From IMG/VR virus record IMGVR_UViG_3300047552_000668, positions 1-30,508 of that record: a DNA stretch of 30,508 nt; one strand, 5' to 3'. This document shows positions 24,376 to 30,508 of this stretch, piece by piece; within the stretch, counting starts at the first letter, position 1; each line of letters opens with the position of its first letter. The notes beneath the pieces are model-generated. The model was not told the DNA's origin and searched no databases. It saw only the letters and a program-made list of their open reading frames with translations. The position numbers and the translations under genes are program-made. The stretch comes from a virus.

Positions 24376-24555
24376 TTAATCTTTAGTTTCTTCAAGATTC
24401 TTACCGAGTGATTTTAAACGCCCTTCTGTTCCAAATGGAGTTTCTCCTGAATCGTCTTCTGTCATTATTTTAATCACTGGCGTTATCATTGTTACATCTA
24501 ACGCAATATCAACAGGCAACAATACTATATCTTTAATTAATCCTAAAATACTCAT
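24376..24555 (-). CDS. 59-residue hypothetical protein with hydrophobic N-terminus
   Basis: Start chosen at MSILGLIKD because AGGAGG lies just upstream; a longer frame to 24636 overlaps the preceding gene. Residues 3-32 are hydrophobic and amphipathic (LIKDIVLLPVDIALDVTMIT), and the C-terminus is charged. Similar short proteins with a LPVDIALDV-type segment occur in many phages; role unknown. Confidence 0.65.
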   Translation of the reverse strand: MSILGLIKDIVLLPVDIALDVTMITPVIKIMTEDDSGETPFGTEGRLKSLGKNLEETKD

Positions 24556-24586
24556 AATATTCCTCCTATTTCTTTTCTCCCTTGAT

Positions 24587-24769
24587 CTAGAATTTATACC
24601 ATTTACGTTTATAATTTTTGCAATCGTTATTTTCATTCATCTTTAATAGACCATGATGAGTTTTATATTTTTTCATTTCCTCAATCGATAATAAATATGC
24701 TGGCATACCACATTCTATAATATTTACCATAGTTCTGAACCATTTACAATCTTTACAATATACTTTCAT
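24587..24769 (-). CDS. 60-residue zinc-binding hypothetical protein
   Basis: CKDCKWF at 5-11, then C20 and C50 with a final NYKRKWYKF. This Cys layout is common in tiny phage early proteins. The ATG overlaps the stop of the upstream frame by ATGA. Function not recognised. Confidence 0.7.
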   Translation of the reverse strand: MKVYCKDCKWFRTMVNIIECGMPAYLLSIEEMKKYKTHHGLLKMNENNDCKNYKRKWYKF

Positions 24770-25149
24770 TTCTTTTCTCCTATAAGTTTTATTTCTGCAT
24801 CGGTTAAATCTTTTTGCAAAACTAAAAATTCTTGATTTAACTCTGCATCATTTTCTAATTTTTTATTTGATAAATATACTAATTTAGTTACTACCACTCG
24901 TAACCTTGCAGCGGCTTCTCTGTTTATAACACTATCTCTTTTAGCGGCAACTACTAAATTTGAATTCTGTTTAATCTCGAATTCCAGCATTGAGATTTTA
25001 CCCTGATATTCCGCCTCGATTATTTTAACGCGGTCTTTCCAGTCCTCGTCAAGCTCGTTTAGCTTTTTTCTAATTTTAGCTTCAGCTTCCTTGCGTTCAT
25101 CGAGGCGGGCGCGTTCTATTGCTTTCTTGATGTTACGGCTGAATATCAT
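24766..25149 (-). CDS. Coiled-coil hypothetical protein
   Basis: 127 residues from MIFSRNIKKA, chosen for the ATGA overlap with the preceding zinc protein. Nearly all of it is helical: KAIERARLDERKEAEAKIRK, then LNELDEDWKDRVKIIEAEYQ, then further heptads. No signal peptide or catalytic motif is visible. Possibly a nucleic-acid or structural accessory; undetermined. Confidence 0.7.
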   Translation of the reverse strand: MIFSRNIKKAIERARLDERKEAEAKIRKKLNELDEDWKDRVKIIEAEYQGKISMLEFEIKQNSNLVVAAKRDSVINREAAARLRVVVTKLVYLSNKKLENDAELNQEFLVLQKDLTDAEIKLIGEKK

Positions 25150-25313
25150 TTTATTTTGGTCTCCCACATCAATTTAATAGGATTTCCGCAGTGTTTGCAT
25201 AGCATTGATAAAACATTTAAATCCACGCCATGCGTTTTTCCGCAATGAGGGCAGGTGATTTTCCCGAACATACTTTCCCGTAATTCCGGTTTAACTTTCT
25301 TTATTCGTTTCAT
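25146..25313 (-). CDS. 55-residue zinc-ribbon protein
   Basis: Reads MKRIKKVKPELRESMFGKIT then CPHCGKTHGV, and later CKHCGNPIKLMW. Two CxxCG knuckles 14 residues apart form a classic zinc ribbon. GGAAGGG lies before the ATG, which overlaps the stop of the upstream gene. The fold is clear; the role is unknown. Confidence 0.75.
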   Translation of the reverse strand: MKRIKKVKPELRESMFGKITCPHCGKTHGVDLNVLSMLCKHCGNPIKLMWETKIK

Positions 25314-25555
25314 ATCCCTTCCTTTAATTTTTTTAAATCGTAATCAGACATTTGATTAAAAACATTATTCCAAAATAAAATAGGATCATCGCAGTAAGTA
25401 GGTTTTCCGATGTGCCAGAATCCGCATCGCCTACATTTATAAGGATAAGCAACTAGATTCTTTAATTTAAATAATTTTCTTGTTGCTATACATGCTCCAG
25501 TTATGGATTTATGTTTAATTTTACCGGCACATGATATTCTTTTTTTACGTTTCAT
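25310..25555 (-). CDS. 81-residue zinc-binding hypothetical protein
   Basis: Basic N-terminus MKRKKRISCAGKIKHKSI, then YKCRRCGFWHIGKP (39-52) with CxxCGxWH as a small zinc knuckle, then an acidic helix. This C-x2-CG-x-WH pattern recurs in short phage proteins. Flanked by overlapping genes on both sides. Confidence 0.7.
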   Translation of the reverse strand: MKRKKRISCAGKIKHKSITGACIATRKLFKLKNLVAYPYKCRRCGFWHIGKPTYCDDPILFWNNVFNQMSDYDLKKLKEGI

Positions 25556-25764
25556 ATTCCCCTCTCCACTTTACAAGCCCCTCCCCAACACTGGCACTTA
25601 TGCTTAATACAGATAGACACGGTATCAGTCTTGTGAAATTTCATTGCTTCCTTCGGTAAAAATAATCCACCCGGTAAAAAATATAAGTCTAACTTTGATA
25701 CGTCGCAATCAATCAGATTGCCGTTTGCTCTGCAAATCTTTATTTGCTCTCTTAGCGTTTTCAT
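25552..25764 (-). CDS. 70-residue cysteine-rich hypothetical protein
   Basis: Begins MKTLREQIKICRANGN behind a good GGAGAAAAAGA ribosome site, although it overlaps the HNH gene end by 56 bases. Cys at 11, 20, 52, 57, 59 and 64 could bind a metal. No family recognised. Confidence 0.6.
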   Translation of the reverse strand: MKTLREQIKICRANGNLIDCDVSKLDLYFLPGGLFLPKEAMKFHKTDTVSICIKHKCQCWGGACKVERGI

Positions 25765-26083
25765 TCTTTTTCTCCTTATTTAATTTTCTGTTTTTTGCTC
25801 TATTCGGAGCATCGTAGCTGTTATGACAAAGCTGGCAAAGCGCGAATAAATTATCATCATTACAATTTTCAGGAGTATGATCCATGTGTGCGACAGTAAG
25901 AACAACATCAAAATCCCGTATAGGATGATCCATGTGATTCTCTGCTTTGCACCATTCGCAACAGGCTTCTTTGATTATTTTTCCAGATTCATCTTTTACC
26001 TGTCCTGCTCTGGTCAAAATCCTTTCTCTGATCTCTTTCCAGTTTTTGGGATATCTGTTTTTATTTTCTGGCCTGATGGGCAT
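25709..26083 (-). CDS. HNH endonuclease
   Basis: 124 residues. The ββα-metal core is complete: CCEWC (41-45), VVLTVAHMDHTPENCNDDNL (60-79) with the catalytic His pair, and ALCQLCHNSYD (81-91) giving the second zinc pair and the H-N signature. The ends are basic. Free-standing HNH proteins in phages nick or cut DNA in replication, packaging or homing. This one sits among early genes, not beside terminase, so a packaging role is less likely. Confidence 0.85.
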   Translation of the reverse strand: MPIRPENKNRYPKNWKEIRERILTRAGQVKDESGKIIKEACCEWCKAENHMDHPIRDFDVVLTVAHMDHTPENCNDDNLFALCQLCHNSYDAPNRAKNRKLNKEKKNENAKRANKDLQSKRQSD

Positions 26084-26090
26084 GATTACC

Positions 26091-26447
26091 TCAATCTAAT
26101 TTACTTTTAAAATGATCTATAATCCTTTCCATCATATATTCATAGTGACTTTTTGAATCTTTATACCCTTCGTCATTCTGTTGCCACATGCGATAAAATA
26201 TAGCTCTTAATCTTTGTGCTGATGACTTTTCTTCTTTCTGTTTTAATAGCGGAAGATCAATAATATTTTCAGCTTCAATCTGGCTTACATTATAAGTAAA
26301 CCATCCTATTTTATTTTCAAGACTAATCAATCTTGATAAATGTTCAGGATCTAAAGCCTCCTGTGTTTCAACCACAAATTGCCTTGCCCCAGTGCTTGTA
26401 CTTTTATCTCTTAATATAGTAGCCGGTATTTGGAATATTTCACTCAT
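26091..26447 (-). CDS. Hypothetical early protein
   Basis: 118 residues. Begins MSEIFQIPATILRDKSTSTG. A helix follows (EHLSRLISLENKIGWF), then SSAQRLRAIFYRMWQQNDEG and a helical end. The pattern looks like a conserved phage early protein, perhaps a recombination or replication accessory, but no motif lets me name it. It overlaps the next gene by 8 bases. Confidence 0.65.
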   Translation of the reverse strand: MSEIFQIPATILRDKSTSTGARQFVVETQEALDPEHLSRLISLENKIGWFTYNVSQIEAENIIDLPLLKQKEEKSSAQRLRAIFYRMWQQNDEGYKDSKSHYEYMMERIIDHFKSKLD

Positions 26448-26637
26448 ATCTTACCTCGCTCGGTATATAAGTTATATTGCCTTTAATTATTTCTTTTACC
26501 TGCATAAGATGAAAAGTCTTTCTTGCGTTTGCAGGATATGACTGCCATTCTCTTATTTCCGCAATGGCTTTATTGATGTCGTAATATCTACCTATCAATT
26601 CCTTGTCATCCATTCTTATAGTGTAAAATGTTTTCAT
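26440..26637 (-). CDS. 65-residue hypothetical protein
   Basis: Alternating strands and one helix (TFYTIRMDDKELIGRYYD, then KAIAEIREWQS), followed by an edge strand with KEIIKGNITYIPSE. Its ends overlap both neighbours by 4 to 8 bases. A small alpha/beta protein; no function visible. Confidence 0.65.
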   Translation of the reverse strand: MKTFYTIRMDDKELIGRYYDINKAIAEIREWQSYPANARKTFHLMQVKEIIKGNITYIPSEVRYE

Positions 26638-27092
26638 TTCTTTTCTGCCTCCTTTCTCATTTCAACCGCAAGGTCATGCAATTTATTAAAAACGAAATTT
26701 GATACATGATCTGCTTGCTGATCGGGTTTAAAAGTTTCCCAATATTCTTCAAATTTCTCCTTAGCTGTTTTGGATTGCTTGATCCAGCCTCTTTCTATCC
26801 ATCTTTTTTTTGTATTTTTAATTTCTAATGCTGAATTACTTTCTGCATCCCATAACAATGTATTTGCCTGTTCTTCCGTCAACCATCCTTCCTGAACTGG
26901 TTCGCAGTCTGATTCGTATAAATAGGTATTTGTCCCATCACATCTTATGTGTTTAATAAAATTTTTCGGAGTTCTTTCAACTTCCACGATTACTTTCATC
27001 TTCTTCTCCTTTGGTTCGAAACTACTGTCTTGTTCAGTACAGGAAAAACAGTTCCCCGATCCAAAATTTCTACAATCTTTGCATTCTTTCAT
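26634..27092 (-). CDS. Hypothetical protein with Cys-rich N-terminus
   Basis: 152 residues. N-terminal CKDCRNFGSGNCFSC (4-18) is a four-Cys metal site like that of other small proteins in this block. A strand-like middle (KVIVEVERTPKNFIKHIRC) and an acidic helical C-terminal half follow (WETFKPDQQADHVSNF). Starts at ATGA with the preceding small gene. Confidence 0.65.
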   Translation of the reverse strand: MKECKDCRNFGSGNCFSCTEQDSSFEPKEKKMKVIVEVERTPKNFIKHIRCDGTNTYLYESDCEPVQEGWLTEEQANTLLWDAESNSALEIKNTKKRWIERGWIKQSKTAKEKFEEYWETFKPDQQADHVSNFVFNKLHDLAVEMRKEAEKK

Positions 27093-27250
27093 ACTTCCTC
27101 CTCTCTTCTTAATTTTAAAATTGTATTTTTTTTACATGGGTTTTTTTCATATTTTTTATACCAATTCAAACAAGAAATAGGATTTACATCACAACGGAAA
27201 CATTTTGCTTCATCTTTAAATCTTTGAACATGTTTATAATATTTTTTCAT
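27089..27250 (-). CDS. 53-residue cysteine-containing hypothetical protein
   Basis: Reads MKKYYKHVQRFKDEAKCFRC and then SCLNWYKKYEKNPCKK. Four Cys (17, 20, 27, 39) suggest a zinc site. AGGAGG is 4 bases before the ATG. The 3' end of the gene itself contains AGAGGAGGAAG, the ribosome site of the next gene. Confidence 0.65.
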   Translation of the reverse strand: MKKYYKHVQRFKDEAKCFRCDVNPISCLNWYKKYEKNPCKKNTILKLRREEEV

Positions 27251-27627
27251 ACTTCCTCCTCTCCTCTTAATTTGTTTAATTCTTGTTCAAGCTCCATCGC
27301 TATAAATTCAAGTTTAACACCTGTTCTATTTTTCTGTAATTCAAGAATTTCTATTATATTTTTACCTTCTCGTTTTTTAAGTATCTCTCTAAGTTGATAA
27401 ACGAAATTAAAATTATTCGCTGCATGTGCTTTATAAAAATGCTCTCCTGCTGTTAAATAAACCCCGCCTCTGGTGTCGAATCTTAACGCATAAGAACCCT
27501 TTGCGAATACATGGTGACTATGATTTCCGGGTTTACCAGATACCTCACTTTTATAGTTAGCTTTTAAAGCCACTATCTCTGACCACATACGAGTACATTT
27601 ATCGAATAATTTTTGGTTCTTTTTCAT
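27247..27627 (-). CDS. His-rich NinG/HNH-like putative nuclease or recombination protein
   Basis: 126 residues. The middle NHSHHVFAKGSYALRFDTRG (35-54) followed by GVYLTAGEHFYKAHA looks like a cysteine-free HNH/NinG-type core: HH, then KGSxxLRFD, then a GEH-x4-H segment. A C-terminal helix is acidic. NinG-like proteins act in phage recombination. The match is by motif pattern only; a non-enzymatic protein cannot be excluded. Confidence 0.5.
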   Translation of the reverse strand: MKKNQKLFDKCTRMWSEIVALKANYKSEVSGKPGNHSHHVFAKGSYALRFDTRGGVYLTAGEHFYKAHAANNFNFVYQLREILKKREGKNIIEILELQKNRTGVKLEFIAMELEQELNKLRGEEEV

Positions 27628-27887
27628 ATTATTTCTTTCTTTATTTCCTGCATACCCTGTAAAAATTCCTGCAGACCATACTTATCGCCGCACCAATTAC
27701 ACCTGTTCGTATATTCATTTTGCAGATAGCCACATTCTGCGCATCGATATAATTCTGCATTTGGATTATCGATATAATTAGCGAGTGCGTTAAATTTATA
27801 CTGTAATTTTACATGATCCTGTTTCGCCATACATTTTGCGTACTGCTTGTCTTGCCGTCTTTGTTTTAAAAATTGTTTTATTGTCAT
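27624..27887 (-). CDS. 87-residue zinc-ribbon protein
   Basis: Basic helical start (MTIKQFLKQRRQDKQYAKCM), then CAECGYLQNEYTNRCNWCG (49-67): two CxxC(G) knuckles 11 residues apart. A helix closes the protein. DNA-binding or scaffold role possible; not known. Confidence 0.7.
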   Translation of the reverse strand: MTIKQFLKQRRQDKQYAKCMAKQDHVKLQYKFNALANYIDNPNAELYRCAECGYLQNEYTNRCNWCGDKYGLQEFLQGMQEIKKEII

Positions 27888-27931
27888 ATCTTTTTACCGT
27901 TAATCTTGCATCTTCCTATTTTTGTTCTCAT
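27884..27931 (-). CDS. Possible 15-codon leader ORF
   Basis: ATG at 27931, MRTKIGRCKINGKKI, stop overlapping the ATG of the zinc-ribbon gene (ATGA). No strong ribosome site. It could be a leader peptide or chance. Between 27931 and 27981 there is one more tiny frame (14 codons, MPGLRAKENRPGFR) that includes the hairpin arms. Confidence 0.25.
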   Translation of the reverse strand: MRTKIGRCKINGKKI

Positions 27932-27946
27932 GTCTTTTAGCGGAAT

Positions 27947-27978
27947 CCCGGCCTGTTTTCCTTAGCTCTCAGGCCGGG
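27947..27978. promoter_or_regulatory. Strong GC hairpin in intergenic leader
   Basis: Perfect 9-bp inverted repeat CCCGGCCTG (27947-27955) and CAGGCCGGG (27970-27978) around a 14-base loop, far more GC-rich than its surroundings. No U-run follows on either strand, so it is not a standard terminator. On the minus strand a GCAGGAAGAATG sits just ahead of it, placing the stem at the start of a 14-codon frame. Translational attenuation, mRNA processing or protein binding are possible. Confidence 0.7.
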
Positions 27979-28042
27979 CATTCTTCCTGCAATTATTTAA
28001 CCTACAGCAATCACTTAAAATTTACGCCTCTACTGAGTGCGT

Positions 28043-28071
28043 GCTTTTACATCAATTTGATGTTATAAAGC
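28043..28071. promoter_or_regulatory. Palindromic hairpin/operator-like site
   Basis: Near-perfect odd palindrome ACATCAATTTGATGT (28049-28063) flanked by GCTTT and AAAGC, giving an imperfect stem of about 12 pairs. Such a symmetric AT-rich site in a gap between small genes looks like a repressor operator or a processing stem. The stretch 27982-28084 holds nothing else I can support. Confidence 0.5.
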
Positions 28072-28084
28072 CTCATTATCTAAT

Positions 28085-28156
28085 TTATTTTTGTCTTAGG
28101 CAAATAAAAATAAGCAAACCAACTATAACTGCTAATTCTATTATAATTAAGTCCAT
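28085..28156 (-). CDS. 23-residue membrane microprotein
   Basis: Reads MDLIIIELAVIVGLLIFICL then RQK. A single hydrophobic span. AAGGG lies 5 bases before the ATG. Very short, so chance is not excluded, but it matches the style of the other microproteins. Confidence 0.45.
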   Translation of the reverse strand: MDLIIIELAVIVGLLIFICLRQK

Positions 28157-28180
28157 CTTATCCCTTCTGTCTCCTGATAA

Positions 28181-28369
28181 TTATTTAACTTCAACAATTT
28201 CAATTTTAGTATCTGTATATCCTTTATTGTCTACATCTTCATTGCATAATGATTTATAACGGGCATTTGCCTGTAACCCATTTTCAATATGGAATCTTTC
28301 TTGAATTTTTTTACTTAATTCGGAATACTGATTAAATTCCCATCTGGTTATAATTATTTCTAATGTCAT
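28181..28369 (-). CDS. 62-residue hypothetical protein
   Basis: Small alpha/beta layout: strand EIIITRW, helix ELSKKIQERFHIENGLQANA, strand TKIEIVEVK. Good AGGAG ribosome site. No motif recognised. Confidence 0.65.
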   Translation of the reverse strand: MTLEIIITRWEFNQYSELSKKIQERFHIENGLQANARYKSLCNEDVDNKGYTDTKIEIVEVK

Positions 28370-28371
28370 AT

Positions 28372-28683
28372 CTATTCTCCTGATACTTGATTTATTAAAT
28401 TTTCTGCATCTATTATGTCCATCAATTCAATTGCTTCCGGTTCAGATTTTGAATTATAGTGCTTCTTTAGTCTTGCAGTTACTTTCTTTAACGCTTCCAG
28501 CATAAGAACGTTTTGTTCTTCAAGCATTAAAACATAATCAGCTTCATACACTCCCATATACTCTGTAAACGTTGCCGGTCTTCCTGTTTTCTTTTCAAAG
28601 ATTTCTTGTGGCGTCATATCTTTATTATCAGTGTTTTTAATAACAGGAAATATTATATTATTTTCCCAACCTTTTGATTTCAT
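28372..28683 (-). CDS. Hypothetical protein with leucine-rich coil
   Basis: 103 residues. A globular start (IIFPVIKNTDNKDMTPQEIF) leads to a coiled coil with NVLMLEALKKVTARL and an acidic end. The coil segment resembles ALMLEGLEGIFKEQ in the next gene upstream, suggesting a shared module. Confidence 0.65.
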   Translation of the reverse strand: MKSKGWENNIIFPVIKNTDNKDMTPQEIFEKKTGRPATFTEYMGVYEADYVLMLEEQNVLMLEALKKVTARLKKHYNSKSEPEAIELMDIIDAENLINQVSGE

Positions 28684-28684
28684 T

Positions 28685-28996
28685 TTATTTCTCCATCTTT
28701 TGGATTAGTTCACGTACTTCTCTATAACGACAAGAGCAATCATAATCTATGCAACCAACACAATCTGAAAAACCACATTGCTCTTTAAAAATACCTTCCA
28801 ACCCTTCCAGCATAAGAGCCTTATCCGCTTCCAGCTTCTCGATCTGCATCCTTGCTGAGGTGAGTTCTCTGAAAAAAAATCTTTCTTTGCATTCTACTTT
28901 ATCAGTAGGATATTTACATCCTGTACAACGTCTACATTTTATATCATAAAAATCATTTTCTATTTTATCTTTTATTTCTTTTTCAGGCATATTCAT
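28685..28996 (-). CDS. Hypothetical protein with two Cys clusters and a coil
   Basis: 103 residues. An N-terminal site CRRCTGC...C (21-36), a central coil with ARMQIEKLEADKALMLEGLE, and a C-terminal CGFSDCVGC-IDYDCSC cluster. This looks like a dimeric zinc- or cluster-binding protein. The coil is related to that of the following gene. Function unknown. Confidence 0.65.
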   Translation of the reverse strand: MNMPEKEIKDKIENDFYDIKCRRCTGCKYPTDKVECKERFFFRELTSARMQIEKLEADKALMLEGLEGIFKEQCGFSDCVGCIDYDCSCRYREVRELIQKMEK

Positions 28997-29009
28997 ATCT
29001 CCTTGTTAT

Positions 29010-29243
29010 TTAAAGTTCATTAAATGCGTCATCCAATAGCGTATAACTTGCAACTTCCAGTCTTTTCTTAAGCTCTGTGTTCTCTTCTGTTAACTCTTTT
29101 ACTTTCTCTTCTGATGTTGCAATACGATCTATTAACCATTCTTCTTTTGAGTATGTTAAATTTGTAACACGTGCGTATTTCAAATTATTTTCATATTTTT
29201 TTAATTGCTTTCTTATTTCTATTTTTATTTCTGCTATACTCAT
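29010..29243 (-). CDS. Coiled-coil hypothetical protein
   Basis: 77 residues, with KIEIRKQLKKYENNLKYA and EEKVKELTEENTELKKRL as two heptad helices. It resembles small phage early regulators or replication accessories. No DNA-binding motif was identified. Confidence 0.65.
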   Translation of the reverse strand: MSIAEIKIEIRKQLKKYENNLKYARVTNLTYSKEEWLIDRIATSEEKVKELTEENTELKKRLEVASYTLLDDAFNEL

Positions 29244-29280
29244 GTTAAAACTCCCTGAATTAAATTTATATTTCTGAAAA

Positions 29281-29844
29281 TTAAAATGGTATTTCCGGAA
29301 TAACCTTGCTAACTAATTTCTTAATGTTCTCAATCGGCTTCATCGGTTTAAGTAAATCACTTAGGTCGATCTGTGTACCAGAATATAATTCCTTATCACC
29401 GTTAGCAACAATCCTGTCTTTTGCGATATTTATAAAATCATCCTGAACGTCCCGAAGGCGTTCCCAGATAGCCAAGTATGAAATTTCATAACTTTTCAAC
29501 GGTCTTATATTCTGTTGTCCTCTTATCCACTTACAACCGGATATTATTTTTTCTGCTGATTTATCTTTGTGTTTATAAAGCTGTTGTAAAGGTGATTCCG
29601 GGTTAAGTCCGCTATTGATCGAAAGTGTGCCCGATTTCAACGATTTATCCACTATATCTTTAAACTTATTCTTCTTAGGCAGATAAGTTTCTTCCGATGT
29701 TATGAGGTCATATAAATTATCCAAAGCCGATATTGGAAAATTACGTTTTTCTAAATACTCGATAATATCGTCAGCTTGTACTTGGTTATACTCTTTATCG
29801 TAAGCCTGCTGTAATCTATTTAAAAATTCATCGTATGTTTTCAT
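29281..29844 (-). CDS. Hypothetical protein downstream of replication organizer
   Basis: 187 residues, helical. Begins MKTYDEFLNRLQQAYDKEYN; the centre has SAEKIISGCKWIRGQQNIRP and YEISYLAIWERLRDVQDDFI; the end is Pro/Ile rich. It is coupled by ATGA to the replication gene. That place is often taken by helicase loaders or accessory replication proteins, but no Walker motif is visible, so a DnaC/DnaI-type ATPase is unlikely. Role undetermined. Confidence 0.65.
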   Translation of the reverse strand: MKTYDEFLNRLQQAYDKEYNQVQADDIIEYLEKRNFPISALDNLYDLITSEETYLPKKNKFKDIVDKSLKSGTLSINSGLNPESPLQQLYKHKDKSAEKIISGCKWIRGQQNIRPLKSYEISYLAIWERLRDVQDDFINIAKDRIVANGDKELYSGTQIDLSDLLKPMKPIENIKKLVSKVIPEIPF

Positions 29845-30506
29845 TTAGCCGTCCTTATTTCTTTAATATCTCTTATTACTTTTTTATCTTTTTCAAAACG
29901 TTTTGAATTATTTCTCCATGTTGATGGTACTGAATGCCAACGCACTATTTTTAATCCATTAGCTTGACGCCATCCATTAGCATTATAGTGATGCCAACAG
30001 GCTTTTATATTTATATCTTCAAAATCATTATCTTTACAATATTTTTCAAATTCTTCTAATGTTGGATATTTAACTTCATCATTTTGAGGATTATAAAATT
30101 GGTTTAATCGCGTTAAGTTTAAGTTTAAGTTAGGGTTATAGTTTAAGTTAGAGTTTAGGTTTAAGTAGGAATAGGCTTCCGATAGCCTATCATATTCAAC
30201 CATTATGGATTCAGGAGCTTTCTTTAAATTCTCTTCAATCCCTCTTTTTACGTTTGGATTCATTTTTTGATGTTTTATAAAATTAGTTATAGCTATCCAT
30301 CCATTTCTATAGACAACCTTATTGTCTTTTTCAAAACGCTGAAATATTTTTTCTATCATTTCTTTATCTATTCCGGTATCAACTGCTATATGTTTTAATT
30401 GAATTTCATAAATGCCTGACAAATTAGTACATGGATTTGTAAGCAAATAAAGAAATAATAATTTTTCAATTGGATCAAGATTTGAAATATAATTATCATT
30501 CCAAAA
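29841..30506 (-). CDS. Phage replisome organizer / replication protein (5' end missing)
   Basis: 222 codons inside the window; the frame is open to the edge, so the true start lies outside it. The TTG at 30446 is only an internal codon. The start of the visible part, FWNDNYISNLDPIEKLLFLY then LLTNPCTNLSGIYEI, and IAVDTGIDKEMIEKIFQRFE plus NGWIAITNFIKHQK are the winged-helix pattern of common phage replisome organizers (DnaD-N-like/lambda O-like). A low-complexity linker with Leu/Asn repeats follows, then a C-terminal domain with FEDINIKACWHHYNANGWRQ and WRNNSKRFEKDK. It should bind the origin and recruit the host helicase. Confidence 0.85.
   Translation of the reverse strand, partial: FWNDNYISNLDPIEKLLFLYLLTNPCTNLSGIYEIQLKHIAVDTGIDKEMIEKIFQRFEKDNKVVYRNGWIAITNFIKHQKMNPNVKRGIEENLKKAPESIMVEYDRLSEAYSYLNLNSNLNYNPNLNLNLTRLNQFYNPQNDEVKYPTLEEFEKYCKDNDFEDINIKACWHHYNANGWRQANGLKIVRWHSVPSTWRNNSKRFEKDKKVIRDIKEIRTAK
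30112..30165. repeat. Degenerate hexamer repeat inside replication gene
   Basis: Nine consecutive 6-base units close to TTTAAG (plus strand), with GTTAAG, TTAGGG, TTATAG, TTAGAG and TTTAGG variants. In the gene they encode the Leu/Asn linker. Lambda O has its origin iterons in the same part of the gene, so this could be an origin. It could also be a simple flexible linker. Confidence 0.6.
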
Positions 30507-30508
30507 TT

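Noticed and set aside
27947-27978. Rho-independent terminator
   Set aside because: The stem is strong but neither side is followed by a run of T in its transcript direction.
27982-28084. tRNA or small RNA gene
   Set aside because: I looked for a cloverleaf and acceptor/TPsiC signals on both strands and found none; only the palindrome at 28049-28063 stands out.
28041-28259. Plus-strand 72-residue frame
   Set aside because: It lies antisense to real small genes and hairpins, lacks a ribosome site and shows no protein-like pattern. All other plus-strand frames in the window are similar shadows.
29281-29844. DnaC/DnaI-type helicase loader
   Set aside because: Position fits, but no Walker A or B motif is present.
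30112-30165. Telomere-like repeats (TTAGGG-type)
   Set aside because: Only one unit is TTAGGG; the units are degenerate and inside a coding frame, in a phage gene.

Overview
The window is 30.5 kb of a tailed double-stranded DNA phage or prophage. Every credible gene is on the minus strand, so transcription runs from high to low coordinates. The DNA is AT-rich with dense, often overlapping genes. ATGA, TAATG and TGAATG junctions are common, strong GGAGG-type ribosome sites are common, and three sigma70-like promoters (TTGACA with a TATAAT-like box) can be read. This suggests a low-GC bacterial host that uses Shine-Dalgarno initiation. The host species cannot be named from sequence. No integrase, repressor, lysis gene or tRNA is visible, so lifestyle is unresolved.

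In transcription order: (1) 30506-22894 is an early or accessory block. It starts with a replication-organizer protein that runs off the window end and carries internal hexamer repeats. It continues with many small genes, several with zinc-type Cys pairs, plus an HNH endonuclease, a His-rich NinG-like protein and a D12-class adenine methyltransferase with an in-frame 9-bp repeat tract. (2) 22852-17024 is a tightly coupled accessory operon with its own promoter. It encodes two membrane microproteins, a radical SAM/SPASM protein, an SpsF-like cytidylyltransferase fused to a GT2 glycosyltransferase, an extended SDR nucleotide-sugar enzyme, a small unknown protein, a class-I DAHP-synthase-like PEP aldolase with a non-AUG start, another small protein, and a zinc-binding methyltransferase with a TPR-like tail. 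(3) 16958-1 is the packaging, head and tail module: small and large terminase, portal fused to MuF, two unknown structural proteins, Mu-I-like protease/scaffold, decoration protein, major capsid, connector and tail completion proteins, a DUF115/Maf-like protein, tail tube, tail chaperones with a -1 frameshift, tape measure, and two paralogous propeller-like tail proteins. The second paralogue is cut by the window edge. The gene set points to a siphovirus-like long non-contractile tail with Mu/HK97-type head parts.

The most unusual content is the combination of region 2 with the DUF115-like gene in region 3. A PEP-condensing aldolase, a keto-sugar cytidylyltransferase, a sugar SDR, a methyltransferase, a radical SAM enzyme and two glycosyltransferase-like proteins would fit a phage-encoded pathway that makes, activates and attaches an ulosonic-acid-like sugar. 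The target could be host surface glycan or the virion itself. That reading is inference: the families are recognisable, but substrates and target are not shown by sequence. Other notable features are the well-formed A AAA AAG frameshift site in the tail chaperone gene, a nested scaffold start in the protease gene, and five tiny single-membrane-span ORFs.
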